Assembly (NCBI GenBank): GCA_029948255.1
Contig: JALIZF010001477.1
Coordinates: 280,932-344,931 of the forward strand
Direction: 5' to 3'
Length of the DNA stretch: 64,000 nucleotides
DNA from: Telmatactis stephensoni
Taxonomy: Eukaryota; Cnidaria; Anthozoa; Actiniaria; Isophelliidae
A model generated the notes under the pieces. The model worked only from the letters and a program-made list of their open reading frames with translations. It was not told where the DNA came from and made no database searches. This document shows, in pieces, positions 41,808-53,524 of the stretch. How positions within the stretch are numbered: position 1 is the stretch's first letter; each line of letters begins with the position of its first letter. A program made the translations under genes and the position numbers.

Positions 41808-44240
41808 TTACAAAGAGTGAATCTTCGGAATCAATGTCCTCAAACTCAGTGAATAGTTCCTTGTCTTCTTGAATCTGAAAGCTCTGATAGGGGGTGTTTC
41901 CTTGTTGACATCCTTGCTTGGTAGGGCAGCCCTTGATAGTGTGTCACTGATAAACATCTTAGGTCCTGGCTTGTATTCCAGTTGAAGTGAGTATTTCAGT
42001 AATCTTAGTCTCATCCACTGTAGACGTTTGGGATTGGTCAGGATTGGTTTCTTGAAAATAGTGACAAGTGGTTTATGGTCTGCGAGGACCTTTACATTGA
42101 CTTTGCCCAGTATGTAGTGCTCAAATCTCTGAGTCGCGAAGACAATAGCGAGACACTCTTTCTCAATTTGTGCATAGTTGCGCTCCGTCTGACTGAGTGC
42201 TCTAGAGGCATACTCAATTGGTTTACCATCCTGCGTGATTACTGCTCCAAGTCCAACTTCAGAGCTATCACATTCAATGACCACGTCCTTGTTGACATCA
42301 TAATATTGCAAAACCGGTGTTTCTGTCATCATTGTCTTGAGTTTCGAGAAGGCAGATTCATGTTGTGGCAGCCAATCGAAGACTGCATTTTTGTCTGTGA
42401 GACGTCGAAGTGGCTCTGACACTGTGTTTAGTTGTGGCAGAAACTTGGAGAGGTAGGTTACTACACCAAGGAGTCGCTGTACTTCTTGAACATTTGTAGG
42501 TTGTGACATGTCTACAATGGCACTGATTTTTTCTGGGTCAGCCTTTATCCCCTCTGCTGTGAGGATGTGTCCCAGGTAGGCAACTTTGTCGAGCTTGAAC
42601 TTGAGTTTCTTTTTGTTTAGCTTTAGTCCACATTCTCGACATCTTTCAAGGAGGGCTCTTAGGACAGCATCATGCTCACTGTCGTCAGCTCCATAGATGA
42701 TGATGTCGCCGTATATGGCTTGGATGTTAGATAATCCTTCGAGGCATTCATCTAGTCTTCGTTGGAACTCCTCTGGTGCTGATTTGATCCCAAAAGGCAT
42801 GCGTAACCATCTATATCTTCCATATGGCGTCCAGAAGGTAGTAAGGTAGCTTGAAGGCTCATCCAGTGTAACTTGTAAGAAACCATCTTTGGCATCAACC
42901 ACTGTAAAAATCTTTGCATTTGTTAACTTTGGCGCTACTTGCTCAATTGTAGGTGTTGGGTAGTGGTTTCGTATAATTGCTTTGTTTAGTTCCTGAGTAT
43001 CCAGACATATCCTGAGCTTCTTGGGTTTCTTAACTGCAACCATGTTGCTGATCCAAGGTGTTGGTTCTGTGACTTTTGCTAAGATTCCTGCTTGCTCTAG
43101 TTCCTCTATTTTGTTTTTCAGTTCCTCTTGTATGGGTATTGGTACTCTTCTGGGGTTGCTCTGTTTGGGCTTAACGTCGGGATCTGTCTCGATGTGGTAG
43201 ACTCCAGGGAGCTTTCCTAGACCACTGAATATGTCTGCATAGTCATGTAGGATGTTTTCCTTGGTAAGAGGTGTGTTTACATGAAGAATGTCCTCGCTGA
43301 AGCGCAGGAGTCGTAGGGCTCGACAGGCTTTACCAGAGAGAAGAGAGGTTGGAGCATCTTTGATGACTTGAAAGCGCACCCTCTTTGTGATTCCATTGAC
43401 TGTACAGTGTAGTATTGCCTGTCCCACAGGAGTGAGTGTCGACTGGTCATACAGCTTGAGTGTGGTGAGGGATGGCTGTGGTTCTTCTTTAGTTATGCTT
43501 TTGTACTTTGTACTCTTTGTACTCTTTCTTTTGTACTCTTTCAGGCTGATAGTGCTGCAAGTTGCACCTGTATCTAGTTGAAAGGTGATTGGTTGTGGCT
43601 CATTGGTGTCATTGGCTTTAACCATTACCTTTGCACAGAACTTGACTTTGTTGTTATTATTCTGTATGCTGTAGATGCTTCCTTCGCTGTCTAAGTCTTC
43701 GCTGTTTTCTTCACTGCTGCTGGTGTTCTCTTCAAACTGACGAATATGCTTGTTTTTTCTTCCTTGCTTTGAGTCTCTTGTTGTACTTTGTTGGCGCTGT
43801 CCGGGCCCAGTAACCGGTTCACTAGCTTGAGAGGACAAACATACTTTGGCTAAGTGGTTTTTCTTTTGGCATTTACTGCAAGTTTCTCCATAAGCAGGGC
43901 AGTTTCCTTTTTTGTGTTCACTTCCACAGTACTTACAATTTTTGATCAACTGTGAGTCACTTTTGTGTGCAGATTTTGGTTTATTCTTGACAAAGTTTAC
44001 GGCCTCCGTGCGTTCGATTTTTTGGGCATGTTGAGCGGCCATTTCACTACTACAGCATATATTTATGGCTTTATCTAGCGTGAGATCCTTCTCTCTCAGT
44101 AGTCGCTGTTGTGTCTCGTTCTGTGAGATTCCAATTACGATTTTGTCTCTCAGCATTTCGTTTTCAAGTGTTCCATACTTGCATGTAGAGATCAGTTCTC
44201 TCAGGCGAGTGAGATAGCGATCAAACGTTTCGTCAGGCTT
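41808..44240 (-). pseudogene. gypsy gag remnant, protease, reverse transcriptase, RNase H
   Basis: Open from about 44240 to 41808. Two zinc knuckles (CKYCGSEHKKGNC and CSKCQKKNHLAKVC), protease FQLDTGAT, reverse transcriptase with LRICLDTQELNKAI and WLRMPFGI, RNase H ECDSSEVGLGA. The polymerase catalytic box reads IYGDIII, with Gly where the first Asp of the usual DD pair should be, so the enzyme is probably inactive. Frame breaks between 41808 and 41740 separate it from the integrase. Confidence 0.85.
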
Positions 44241-44839
44241 TTGTTAAGCAATCAGGATATGAAATATCAATTTGATAGCCTTGGTAAAGTTTTGTGGTCT
44301 CGAGCTTGTCTGATTATTATTGAACAAAGCCTTTTGAACATTGATGAAGTCTCCATTTCAACCAAGCAGTGGTCATTGGACACAAAAGACCTGTACTTCC
44401 TAATTACCAAATCTAAAGAATTCATCAATGATTTCAAGTTGTTCTTGCAGGTGAATGAGCTTTCACCAGTGCAGACTGATATTGCTGCAGAGCTGATGCA
44501 CTCTGTATACAAAGAGGTTGTTGGTGCAATAGCCAATAAAGTCAGAAAAAACGAGCTTCAATCGCCAGTATTAATCAATGTGAAGGAAATGCCAAGTGAA
44601 GGTTTGGCCAAGATACGCTATGTTGGGGCTTGGTCAGTGGCAAAAGTCCTTCACAAAAAACTGAACTTTGTGAGGAAAAACATGACCACCGTATCAAAGA
44701 AAACTATGGCATCAGTAAACAATGCTTTAGGAATATGTAAGGTAATTGAAGACCACGTAATTGCCAATATTGAAGAACTGGAAGAATCTTCAAAGTACCC
44801 AGAGACATTGACCCTCACAGAGAATCGTCAGTATCGATC

Positions 44840-44870
<31 letters not shown>

Positions 44871-46170
44871 TGACTCCTATATATAAGAGGACGGGGATGC
44901 TCGTCGGAAATTTTGAAAATGACCCCTAAAAGGTACCCGAGTGGGAGTGGCAACAGTTAATTTCTACCCCTAAAAGGTACCAATTCAAAAAACAATAATA
45001 AAGAATTAAAGTAATGAAACACTTTGTTATCGATGTGCTTTGAAGATTTAATTCAGATCATCGAAATCGTCCCTTTCATGCTTATTTTAGGTAGTTTATT
45101 TACACCAAAACAGTCCCTAAAAGGTACCAGCTATGTCTCTGGTAGTCCACTTAAGTCTGAGACACCCTAAAAGGTACCAGATTGTAGATTTTGACCCCTA
45201 AAAGGTACGACGAGCATACCCGTCCATTTACGATCGGAGCCCCCCCCCCCCCCCCCCCCCCCCCCCACCCGGGGTATCGATCAAGAGGACTGATGCACAT
45301 TGAGGACACTATATATGAGTTTTTCCTTGAGCTGGAAACATTGAGAGTGCAAAGCCTCAACAACAGCAAATTAAGGTCCGAAAAGGAGGAACTGATTGAC
45401 AATGCCATTGAAACAGTCCTGGATGGTACTGGACTGGTCCAACAAGAAACGGCCCCTGCAGTGAGTATTTAATTTCTGTGTCCTTCGGTACGGCTCGTGT
45501 GAAGTCATTGCTAACTCATTTCTAAATCGATTAGTAAATACACTTATAATCTCTATAGGCAAGTTTAGCGTAAATCGGAGAACTAGCAGGAAGCAAACAT
45601 TACCAGAAGAGAGAAGAGTCTTATTAAAGTTTTCAAACTATATAAACATTCTTTCGACTTAAATAATCTACCGTTAAACTATAAACACGAGTTCGAATGA
45701 GGTCAAGACGTACATCGATGTTTGACTTTTAGGTTACAGACGAAACCTCCAGCCCTGCTGTAATGAACTCTGAGTCACCTTCCACTGTGAGTATAATTCA
45801 TGTGTAACTCGTTTTTAAGGCTGTGTTTGAAAGTGTTCATTGTCAACCGTTGAACTGATTATTCTCAAGATGGTTTTTTTCTGATCTTTTTTGATTTATA
45901 CAGCACCCACCTGTGTTCCAGTGTCTTGCTTGCAATAAGACGTATAAACATAAGAGAAGTTTCATTCGCCACCAGCAAGAAAAGCACACAGATCACGAAC
46001 AATGTTTCTGCCCCAACTGTGGAAAAAGTTTCACGAGAAAGCACGATCTGAAGAGGCATGACAGTGTCTGTAACGGAGCGTCGTCCAAGCGAAAGGGCGA
46101 AGACACCCATCCAACGTCTTCCCCACCGGCAAAGAAGCCAAGAACCGACGAAGAGATGATCGCCTTTGAG
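44241..46170 (+). CDS. unrecognised C2H2 zinc-finger protein, several exons, 5' end lost
   Basis: Exon a runs from the retrotransposon edge to 45460, interrupted by a transposon at 44840-45274; without it and one target copy the frame reads straight through. Exon b is 45733-45786 (18 codons); exon c is 45904-46170. All junctions are phase 0 with good GTGAGT/GTAAAA donors and TTTTAG/TACAG acceptors. The N-terminal part is helical (EGLAKIRYVGAWSVAKVL) and resembles uncharacterised cnidarian proteins. Exon c has two fingers (CLACNKTYKHKRSFIRH..., CPNCGKSFTRKHDLKRH) and a nuclear-localisation-like PPAKKPR. The first ATG is at about 44259; whether it is the true start is unknown because the 5' side is destroyed. 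Downstream exons were not found. Confidence 0.6.
44840..45274. mobile_element. 435-bp hAT-like MITE inside an exon
   Basis: Bounded by TATCGATC on both sides (44832-44839, 45275-45282), an 8-bp duplication as for hAT elements (7 bp if the shared C belongs to the ends). The ends are CCGGGGG... and ...CCACCCGGGG with long G and C runs of uncertain length. The interior carries CCCCTAAAAGGTACC several times, as does 62568-62886. Confidence 0.78.
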
Positions 46171-46255
46171 GTAAAATACATCGTTTTTCAGGATTCGTTT
46201 TTATTCACAAACCCCTCGTGTTGCTTTTGAAAGCATTCAATCGTGACAACCGTAC

Positions 46256-46395
46256 ACAGGAACCCCAATCGATAGGATCGTTAGGAACTGGATTGTTAGG
46301 AACTGGACTGGAATTGGACTGGAACTGGATTGGAAATGGAATGACCGGAGTTGGAACGGAATGGAATGGAATCGGAATGGAATTGGAAGTGTAAT
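46256..46395. repeat. (GGAAT)n-like minisatellite
   Basis: GGAACTGGA, GGAATTGGA and GGAATGGAAT units. It replaces the end of the capsid gene remnant. Confidence 0.8.
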
Positions 46396-47714
46396 CAAAT
46401 GTGACGTGTCTTGAATATAATCAATCTCGACAATAGACTCAAATTCTCCAAACACAATCAAATTGATGGCGTTTGGTAGACCAGTATTGAACTGATCGAA
46501 TTTCCAGAGCAACGTTCCCCTTCTGCTTCTGATTGAAATGATCAGACGTGCTACAGAGGTCCGGAGTTATATCAAAAGCCATGAGGGCGTACCCTTGGTT
46601 GTACTCGGTCCTATCGATATCGATGCCTGAGTCTGCAAAGAGTCTTCCGGTTCCAGAAAACAAGGTCTGAAAGGCTTCCATGTAATTTCGTTCACTGGCC
46701 CGTGCTAGTTTGAGAGTGAGGGGTTGAAAAGGGATCATCTCTCCATCTAGAGTGAGTTTGATGGTTGGCTCCATACAGTTTGAAATTGTATGGATTTTTG
46801 GTATAGCTTCCATTGAAGGCGTCCGAGTCAACCATTACTATCACTATTTGCGTGGGAACTAAGCCGTTAAACAAATCATCTTTAAACAGGGAGGGGTCAC
46901 TTCGGGGAATGGTGTACGTCTTGCAGTCTACTCTCCGTATGGGGTACTTAGCATTTTGTCCCTTTTTGAGTTCATTCAAATGGTGCAGCTGTAAAGTGGG
47001 GCTGACTTTCACTGATCGCACTTTCAGAACGGCGGCTTGGATGGCAATTTTGTAATTGGGAGAGGCTTCTTCAGACATGAGTACAAACGCTGGGGTATTG
47101 GGAGTCAGCTTGAATGTGACATCCACGTGATTCAGCAAGAGACGCTCACTGAGGATATCACAGTGTAGAGGTCCAAACAAATCCACGGTATAACCTTCTT
47201 TTGTGACGCTATAACGAGATTTGAGTCCTTCGTTGTTACCCGTAGCAGTTGGGTCAGTGTCATCCATGTGGCCTGCTGTATCTTTGTAGTAGAGACTTCC
47301 TGTCAGGTGTGCCTTTTTAGCGTCTGTTCCATAGTTTAGCAAGGTTTCGAGCATACCTTTGTAACTGTAAGTCCCCGTGGACTGAGTGATTAAAATTTCG
47401 TTGAGGGACACATCCACTTGTTTGAACAAACTCTGTAAGAGCAAGTTCACAGGACCGGTTTTTTCTCCACTATCTAAATCTGCTCCATTAGCTTTGGTGA
47501 TTTTCAGTCTTAAAAACAGCATGGTCTTGGACAGGTCCAAGTAATTCTCGGTTCCTTTTACGGAAAATTCAATCGGAAAAGATGAGGAGATGGTAGAGAT
47601 AGGGCGATGATCAATCCATTGTCCTTTGTCTACGGCAATCTGAGTGGATGGTACTGTAAACAAATCCACCTCACTTTTGATACAGGGTGTAGAGTGGGGG
47701 TGTACAAAGGCCAT
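46396..47714 (-). pseudogene. Maverick/adintovirus-type major capsid protein, broken
   Basis: ATG at 47714 opens a 340-codon frame matching the family usually annotated as F54H12.2-like, the double-jelly-roll major capsid protein of Mavericks. Recognisable pieces include VDKGQWIDHRPIST and LFKQVDVSLNEILI. The frame is lost at about 46765-46800; the next part (LTLDGEMIPFQPL, ADSGIDIDRTEYNQGYALMAF) is in another frame (46831-46439), and the last part (PNAINLIVFGEFES) in a third after about 46490. The end runs into the GGAAT repeat. Two frame breaks mean no functional capsid from this copy. Confidence 0.82.
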
Positions 47715-47750
47715 CTTTTACTCGTCCCAAAGGTCTTGAAGATGACTGAC

Positions 47751-48185
47751 TTAAGACTTTTTCACTTGACCCAGCTGGATCTTGGGTAATTTTTTTCTCT
47801 GTACAGTGCTTTTTGCGGAAGTCGTTTTAGGTCTTTTCCCTTTGGCAGGCTGTGGTAAAGCGAGCTTCGTCCGTGGAGTCTTACGTTTTAAAGGTTTTCT
47901 TCCACTCCCCGTCTGTGACGTCAGACGGTTTAAAGCTTGTTCCTTTAGAGTTTTTGCCGTTTGTTGTAATCTCGAGCGAGCGGAGTCTTTGAGAGTGTTT
48001 CCCGCCAAAACGTCCTGTGCAATATTGGCACCCGTACTGAGTGCAGCTCGTCCCAGGGTTTGGGCTCCCTTCTGTAAGAAAGGTAAGGCCCTCCGGGCGA
48101 GAGATTGAAAAAAGGAACCAATTCCATATCCTCGTTGGAAAGGTGTACCACGATAAACGGGCATTTGACCCCCTTGCTGTCTCAT
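47751..48185 (-). CDS. small basic Maverick virion protein, 144 aa
   Basis: ATG at 48185 chosen over the upstream GTG. The N-terminus has a Gly/aromatic-rich amphipathic stretch (GYGIGSFFQSLARRALPFL), then an Ala-rich helix and a Lys/Arg/Pro-rich tail (PLKRKTPRTK, GKRPKTT). Such proteins lie between penton and hexon genes in Mavericks and resemble adenovirus core or membrane-lytic proteins in character; the exact role is not established here. This frame is intact. Its ATG overlaps the stop of the penton-like gene (TGATG). Confidence 0.7.
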   Translation of the reverse strand: MRQQGGQMPVYRGTPFQRGYGIGSFFQSLARRALPFLQKGAQTLGRAALSTGANIAQDVLAGNTLKDSARSRLQQTAKTLKEQALNRLTSQTGSGRKPLKRKTPRTKLALPQPAKGKRPKTTSAKSTVQRKKLPKIQLGQVKKS

Positions 48186-48930
48186 CACGAAAAATAGGGC
48201 GATTGTCGGAGCCTGAAATTCAATGTTATCACAACGCGGCCACGTTCAAATGGTACTTTTTTCCCCGTGTCATCGGTTATAAGGACTTCTACCACTTCAA
48301 AATCTGTCGTGGACAAAGGGATGTATTGTGGGTTGTCGTAATTGAGTGTAATGATTTCTCAATCTTCACCTTGAGCGGGCACAATTCGTAGTAGGGGAGC
48401 TCGAACGTCACCAATAATTTGACTTTCACAATGTTCAGGTACACGTAGAGGGACTGGAGTCCAATGTTCACATTACTCGCAAAGGGGGCTGTGGTCGTCT
48501 TGGAAAGGGAGATTTCCTTGCCAAATTCCAACATGTTCCCCAAGTCCTTCCGAAAGGTCAACATTTGTGATTCTCCTAGTACCGCGGTCACTTTCTGAGA
48601 TCTTTGATCCAGTTGGAGGGACATGCCCTTTACTCCATTGTCAGTGATCTCTTTGTTTATGGCAGGAATGATTTCAGATACGTAAAAGCCTTCAGGTACC
48701 AGTCCTACCGTGGGTACTCCATCCGCTCCGTAAATATAGAAGTGTCCCTGTTGTTTTTGTAAGTTGAACCACGTATGGGGATAAGTGATGGACGCCAACC
48801 CCACTTCCCACTTCCCATTCAAATCCGAGTGTTCGGTAAGTTTGACCTTGTATTCCGACAACGTATTGGATGGGAATACTTCCATAGAACTGTTACTTGG
48901 TAACGTCATGTAAAATTGACCTGACCCCAT
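48184..48930 (-). pseudogene. Maverick penton-like minor capsid protein, one frameshift
   Basis: ATG at 48930. The N-terminal part (FYMTLPSNSSMEVFPSNTLSEY is split by no break) and the middle match the minor capsid (penton, single jelly-roll) family. The frame breaks at about 48350-48360, after which the family-like C-terminus continues in another frame to TGA at 48184-48186. The uninterrupted frame runs on to 48289 with unrelated residues. Confidence 0.78.
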
Positions 48931-48995
48931 GGCGGACTCGTTTGAAATGAAGACACTTTGAACGTAACCATCGTTTATATGGACTTTATTGTTTG

Positions 48996-49528
48996 AATCT
49001 GTTACACTTCAATATCACTTTTCAAGACCCAACTGTTATATTTGTCTGGATAGCCCAGCCATTTTACAAAATATTCTTCTTGCTTGCCCCGTTTTCGTTT
49101 TTTTCAAGATCTTTTCAATCTTGTACACTTCGTCTTGCCCCTTGGTTTCCACGGGCTGTAATATATTCTTCCTCATAAAACGTCCCTTCTAGTTTCTCGT
49201 CGTCGTATTCTTTTAACTTGTAGACGGGCGGGTTTCGTGGGATGCGTTTGGAGATGGTAAAAATTTCTTCGCTCCAGTTGGGTAAATAACCCTTCTCAAA
49301 CAGACCTTTTGACTTTGAGATACGAACTTGATCCCCCACTTTAAAAGCATACCCTTTCTTGGTAGGTTGGTGTCCATACAGAGTCATCCAAGTCTCTTTT
49401 TCGTTACTTTTATTGACTGCGATTGGAGCTCTCTTGATACTTCGATGATACGACCGGTTGTAAGACTCAAGAAGTTCAGGTAGGATGTCCACGTACTTCA
49501 GGGTTCCTTTCCACGTAAAAAACGGCAA
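48996..49528 (-). pseudogene. Maverick integrase, C-terminal part only
   Basis: The frame 49528-49115 holds the end of the integrase (YNRSYHRSIKRAP, then an SH3-like domain with FKVGDQVRISK and a GYLPNWSEEIF segment). A chromodomain remnant follows in shifted frames (YFVKWLGYP around 49055). The catalytic DDE core is absent: similarity ends at 49528 where the 172-bp repeat begins. This family is often labelled F54H12.3-like. Confidence 0.8.
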
Positions 49529-49534
49529 AAACGC

Positions 49535-50375
49535 TCGCGTTTTCCTGGATTTTCCCGATTTAGAAAACTATCGGAAAATTCGGAATTTTCCTGAATTATC
49601 CTGCGTTTTCCTAAACAGGAAATTATCTTGTAATTTTCCTGGGATTTTCCTGCATTATCCTGTAAAGTATCAAGCTTGCATTTTCCCGAATTTTCCCGAT
49701 GCAGGAAAACTAGAATTATCCTGTAATTATCCCGAGTTATCTGTTTAGGAAAATCAACGTTATCTGGTAGTTTTCCCATTCTCCGATAATTACCGTAAAA
49801 CGCTAGTTTGCCAAAATTATCCTGAATTGGAAAACTAGAGGTAAATGTGGAATTTTCCCGAGTTTTCCCGAAGCAGGAAAACTAGAATTATCCTGTAATT
49901 ATCCCGAATTATCCGTTTAGGAAAATCAACGTTATCTGGTAGTTTTCCCATTAACCGATAATCATCGTAAAACGCTAGTTTGCCAAAATTATCCTGAATT
50001 GGAAAACTAGAGGTAAATGTGGAATTTTCCCGAGTTTTCCCGAAGCAGGAAAACTAAAATTATCCTGTAATTATCCCGAATTATCCGTTTAGGAAAATCA
50101 ACGTTATCTGGTAGTTTTCCCATTCTCCGATAATCACCGTAAAACGCTAGTTTTCCAAAAGTATCCTAAATTGGATAACTAGAGGTAAATGTGGAATTTT
50201 CCCGAGTTTTCCCGATGCAGGAAAACTAAAATTATCCTGTAATTATCCCGAATTATCTGTTTAGGAAAATCAACGTTATCCAGTAGTTTTCCCATTATCC
50301 GATAATCACCGTAAAACACTAGTTTGAAAAAATCATCCTTAATTGGAATGTTATTTAGTAGTTTTATCATGTTAA
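49535..50375. repeat. 172-bp tandem repeat
   Basis: AATTTTCCCGAGTTTTCCCG starts at 49851, 50023 and 50195 (exact spacing 172), with a more diverged unit from 49679 and partial units outside. Rich in TTTTCC and GGAAAA, so each unit can fold on itself. Confidence 0.9.
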
Positions 50376-52091
50376 AAAATTATTTTTTCCGAAATTTATT
50401 TTTATCTGGTAAAGAAAAGCAATGTCATGGGTCTGTTCGTCTTGGGACATACCCGATATGAATGTCTCAGACGTAAAAGTAAACGATTTGGTATCTTTTA
50501 GTGCGTTAAAATCGAAAGCAAGAACTGCAGCATGTCCTGATTATTTCAGTTAGTGTATGAAAAACAAAAAGGAGTCCATTGTGTACTATTTTTAGTGTTC
50601 TTTTGATTTTTTTTCCTGTGATATCACTTCCTGTTAATCCAGTCAGGGTCACGCCCATTCCGAAAAGACCTTTCAATATCTTTAAATTTAATCTTTAAAT
50701 TTAAATTTACGCGTGCACTTTATGTTTCTCAGTTGGTATTTTATATAAATCATGATTGATAAGCAAACCATCAAGGACTTTATGAAAACTACTCAACATT
50801 GTACGCTTTTCATTTAAGGAATATAAAATGCGCGCCCATGTTTCTGAGAAGTGATATACACCTATTTCAAAATGGTTCTCAGCCTAAAGGTGATTCCACT
50901 ATTCACGGTTTTCTATTTAAGCAACAAAATGCGCATCCGTCTCTGTACTGTGAAACCAGCACGATGGAAAATGAAGAGCAAGAGACAAAAAGCTTAGGAG
51001 CACGAGGCGTAACTAGCTGTGACAAAATGGATAAAATTTCACATCAACTTTACTACCCCTCCTCCCGACACCCACAAGATAAGATAAAGCGGTTCAAAAA
51101 CGTGTGTGTATATATGGTCAAAAGAATTGCTACCACACAACCTCGCAGATCAACCTATAAACTGGATCTCAATGGTCGCGAATGTGGACGGCTTAAGCCC
51201 TCAATCCTCGGCGATGCAATAATTCAGAGCAAATATTATATTATTATCATTCCTTTCAGTCGAGTCGCGTAAGGCTTGAAACCACGTCAGCGACGTTTCA
51301 GTTCTAAAATGACTGTATATCAGCCAACGAAATAACAAAAAAAACCCTGCTTTTCGACCTTCTACATTCACCAGTATCATCAATTTCGCACAATCGAGCG
51401 TGGCCAGAGGAATTTTACCATCACATTTCTTTAACACTTGAATACCTTCAGGCTATGTGTATCAAAGGCCTTAAAATCACGGAATAATACTCCTGAAAAC
51501 ATTTTCTGCGTCATAGACGACTTTCAAAAATGGCGGGCTCATTGTTCACGAGAACGAGGCAAGAAAGGCCTCCAAAATTATCATGGCATCAAATGAGTCT
51601 AAGTATATCCTATAATATACATAGAACATAGATATTCTAAAAGGAAGAGGAACACATCGTCTTTGATAGCAACAGAAGTATCGTCTTGCTTATTTTCTGG
51701 TATCAATGCCTTTTTGGTTTCGTACTAGGCCGCCATTTTTGAAGGTCGTCCATTGCGCGTTAACAAGTGGGGAGCAAATTGATGCAAAAAAATATAAAAG
51801 CCTTGGGACTAAATGTGTTGATCATAACATGTCGCGTAAAACCAGCCTGGATTCTGCAATATATAAACATGAATGCACTTTTAAACGTAATCTAGCTGGC
51901 CGTAGTAGCGTATATACGTAGCTAATACACGGTACCAATAAAAAATGCAGGCAAACTGGGTAAGCAATCCGCATAACTCTACGAAAATATAACGTGAATC
52001 AGAACGACATATATCGGCCGTCCGGCATGCGCGGATATTCGAATTATCACCCAACGTATCTTTGTGACACCAAAATTGAATGATATGAAGG
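50376..52091. other. gene-poor stretch
   Basis: The longest frame (50799-51272, +, TTG start, 157 codons) has no known domain. A TACACCTATTTCAA end (50855) relates to the element at 26722-27011. Otherwise nothing recognised apart from the MITE at 51516. Confidence 0.35.
51516..51750. mobile_element. 235-bp MITE
   Basis: GACGACTTTCAAAAATGGCGG at the left and GACGACCTTCAAAAATGGCGG on the reverse strand at the right. Confidence 0.7.
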
Positions 52092-52103
52092 ATTGTGATT
52101 TTG

Positions 52104-52552
<449 letters not shown>

Positions 52553-52847
52553 CAAAGGCCAGCTCTGCTCTCACTGCTTGGCCAACCATTGATGTCACTT
52601 ATAATAAAATATTATAATGCCACAAGCTTTTAAAATTTCCAATAGGTACAAATTGAATAATCTATTTAGTATCTTTACTCAATATTGACATTCTTTTGTA
52701 TTTATGATTACAGGGTCACAAAATGAGTCTGTATTTTTTGATCAAAAAGAAAGGCATATACAATATTTTGGATTTAATTTTAAATAACTTAAGTTTATTT
52801 ATGAATATTAGCCATTTCACAAAGGTTCCTCTTAACTAGCTCATGAC

Positions 52848-53174
52848 AAGGGCAGATCCAGGATTTTTCAAAGGTGGGGGTCACGTGACGTTTACAAACA
52901 TGAAACCCAAACGAAAATGTCTTAAGCCATTGAAAACGCGCTGAAAATATGACATTAATTGCTTAGACTAGTGATTTTTTAACACTTTTTATTAGAAACA
53001 AATATTATATTTACAACTGAATGGGTAGAGGGTTGGCATTGCTTAGTGATATTTCAATGAATGTTAAAGTGAGTCTTTTCACAGAAAAAAAATTACTGCT
53101 GTCGCAAATTCATGACATATTCATTGATAAACACAGTCCTGACCTCCGCGACCCTCCCCCTGGATCCGCCCTTG
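52848..53174. mobile_element. 327-bp MITE with CATGAC target duplication
   Basis: Ends AAGGGCAGATCCAGG and CCTGGATCCGCCCTT; CATGAC at 52842-52847 and 53175-53180. Confidence 0.75.
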
Positions 53175-53276
53175 CATGACCATCTGACATCTGCAGTTAT
53201 TGATGAGATGGCCATCATTTTGTAGGGATCCAAATCAGAAAAGTCACTGTGACTACCAAGAAACTAATCTAAGGTA

Positions 53277-53417
53277 TAGAGTTGTTACACTTAACCCGTG
53301 AAACACCAAATGAATTCTAGTGTGTAATAGTTCAATAGGGGCAAAAGAGAACAATGGAAATACTTGTTAAACTAGTTAGTCTACAAACTATTTCAAGGTT
53401 AAGTGTAAACCACTCTA
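53277..53417. mobile_element. 141-bp MITE, TAGAGT ends
   Basis: TAGAGTTGTTACACTTAACC at the left and TAGAGTGGTTTACACTTAACC on the reverse strand at the right; the same family as 63207-63350. Confidence 0.72.
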
Positions 53418-53524
53418 GTACTCTAGTACTGTAGTAACTTTGACTTGTGAGCACTAACAAACTGAAGAATTTTTTTCTGCATTTGCAGAGCTGAAAAAAA
53501 TTCATTTAAGTGACCAACCCACCT

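Larger units (their letters stand above)
40189..44240 (-). mobile_element. Ty3/gypsy LTR retrotransposon, 5' truncated
   Basis: Minus-strand element: a gag remnant, protease, reverse transcriptase, RNase H and integrase in gypsy order, a polypurine tract and a 3' LTR. The 5' LTR and most of gag are missing; similarity starts abruptly at about 44240. It sits in the PIF1-like gene, so the upstream end was probably lost by deletion or recombination. Confidence 0.88.

Noticed and set aside
50799..51272. 157-codon frame (+)
   Set aside because: Starts with TTG, crosses a MITE-like end and has no family resemblance or splice context.
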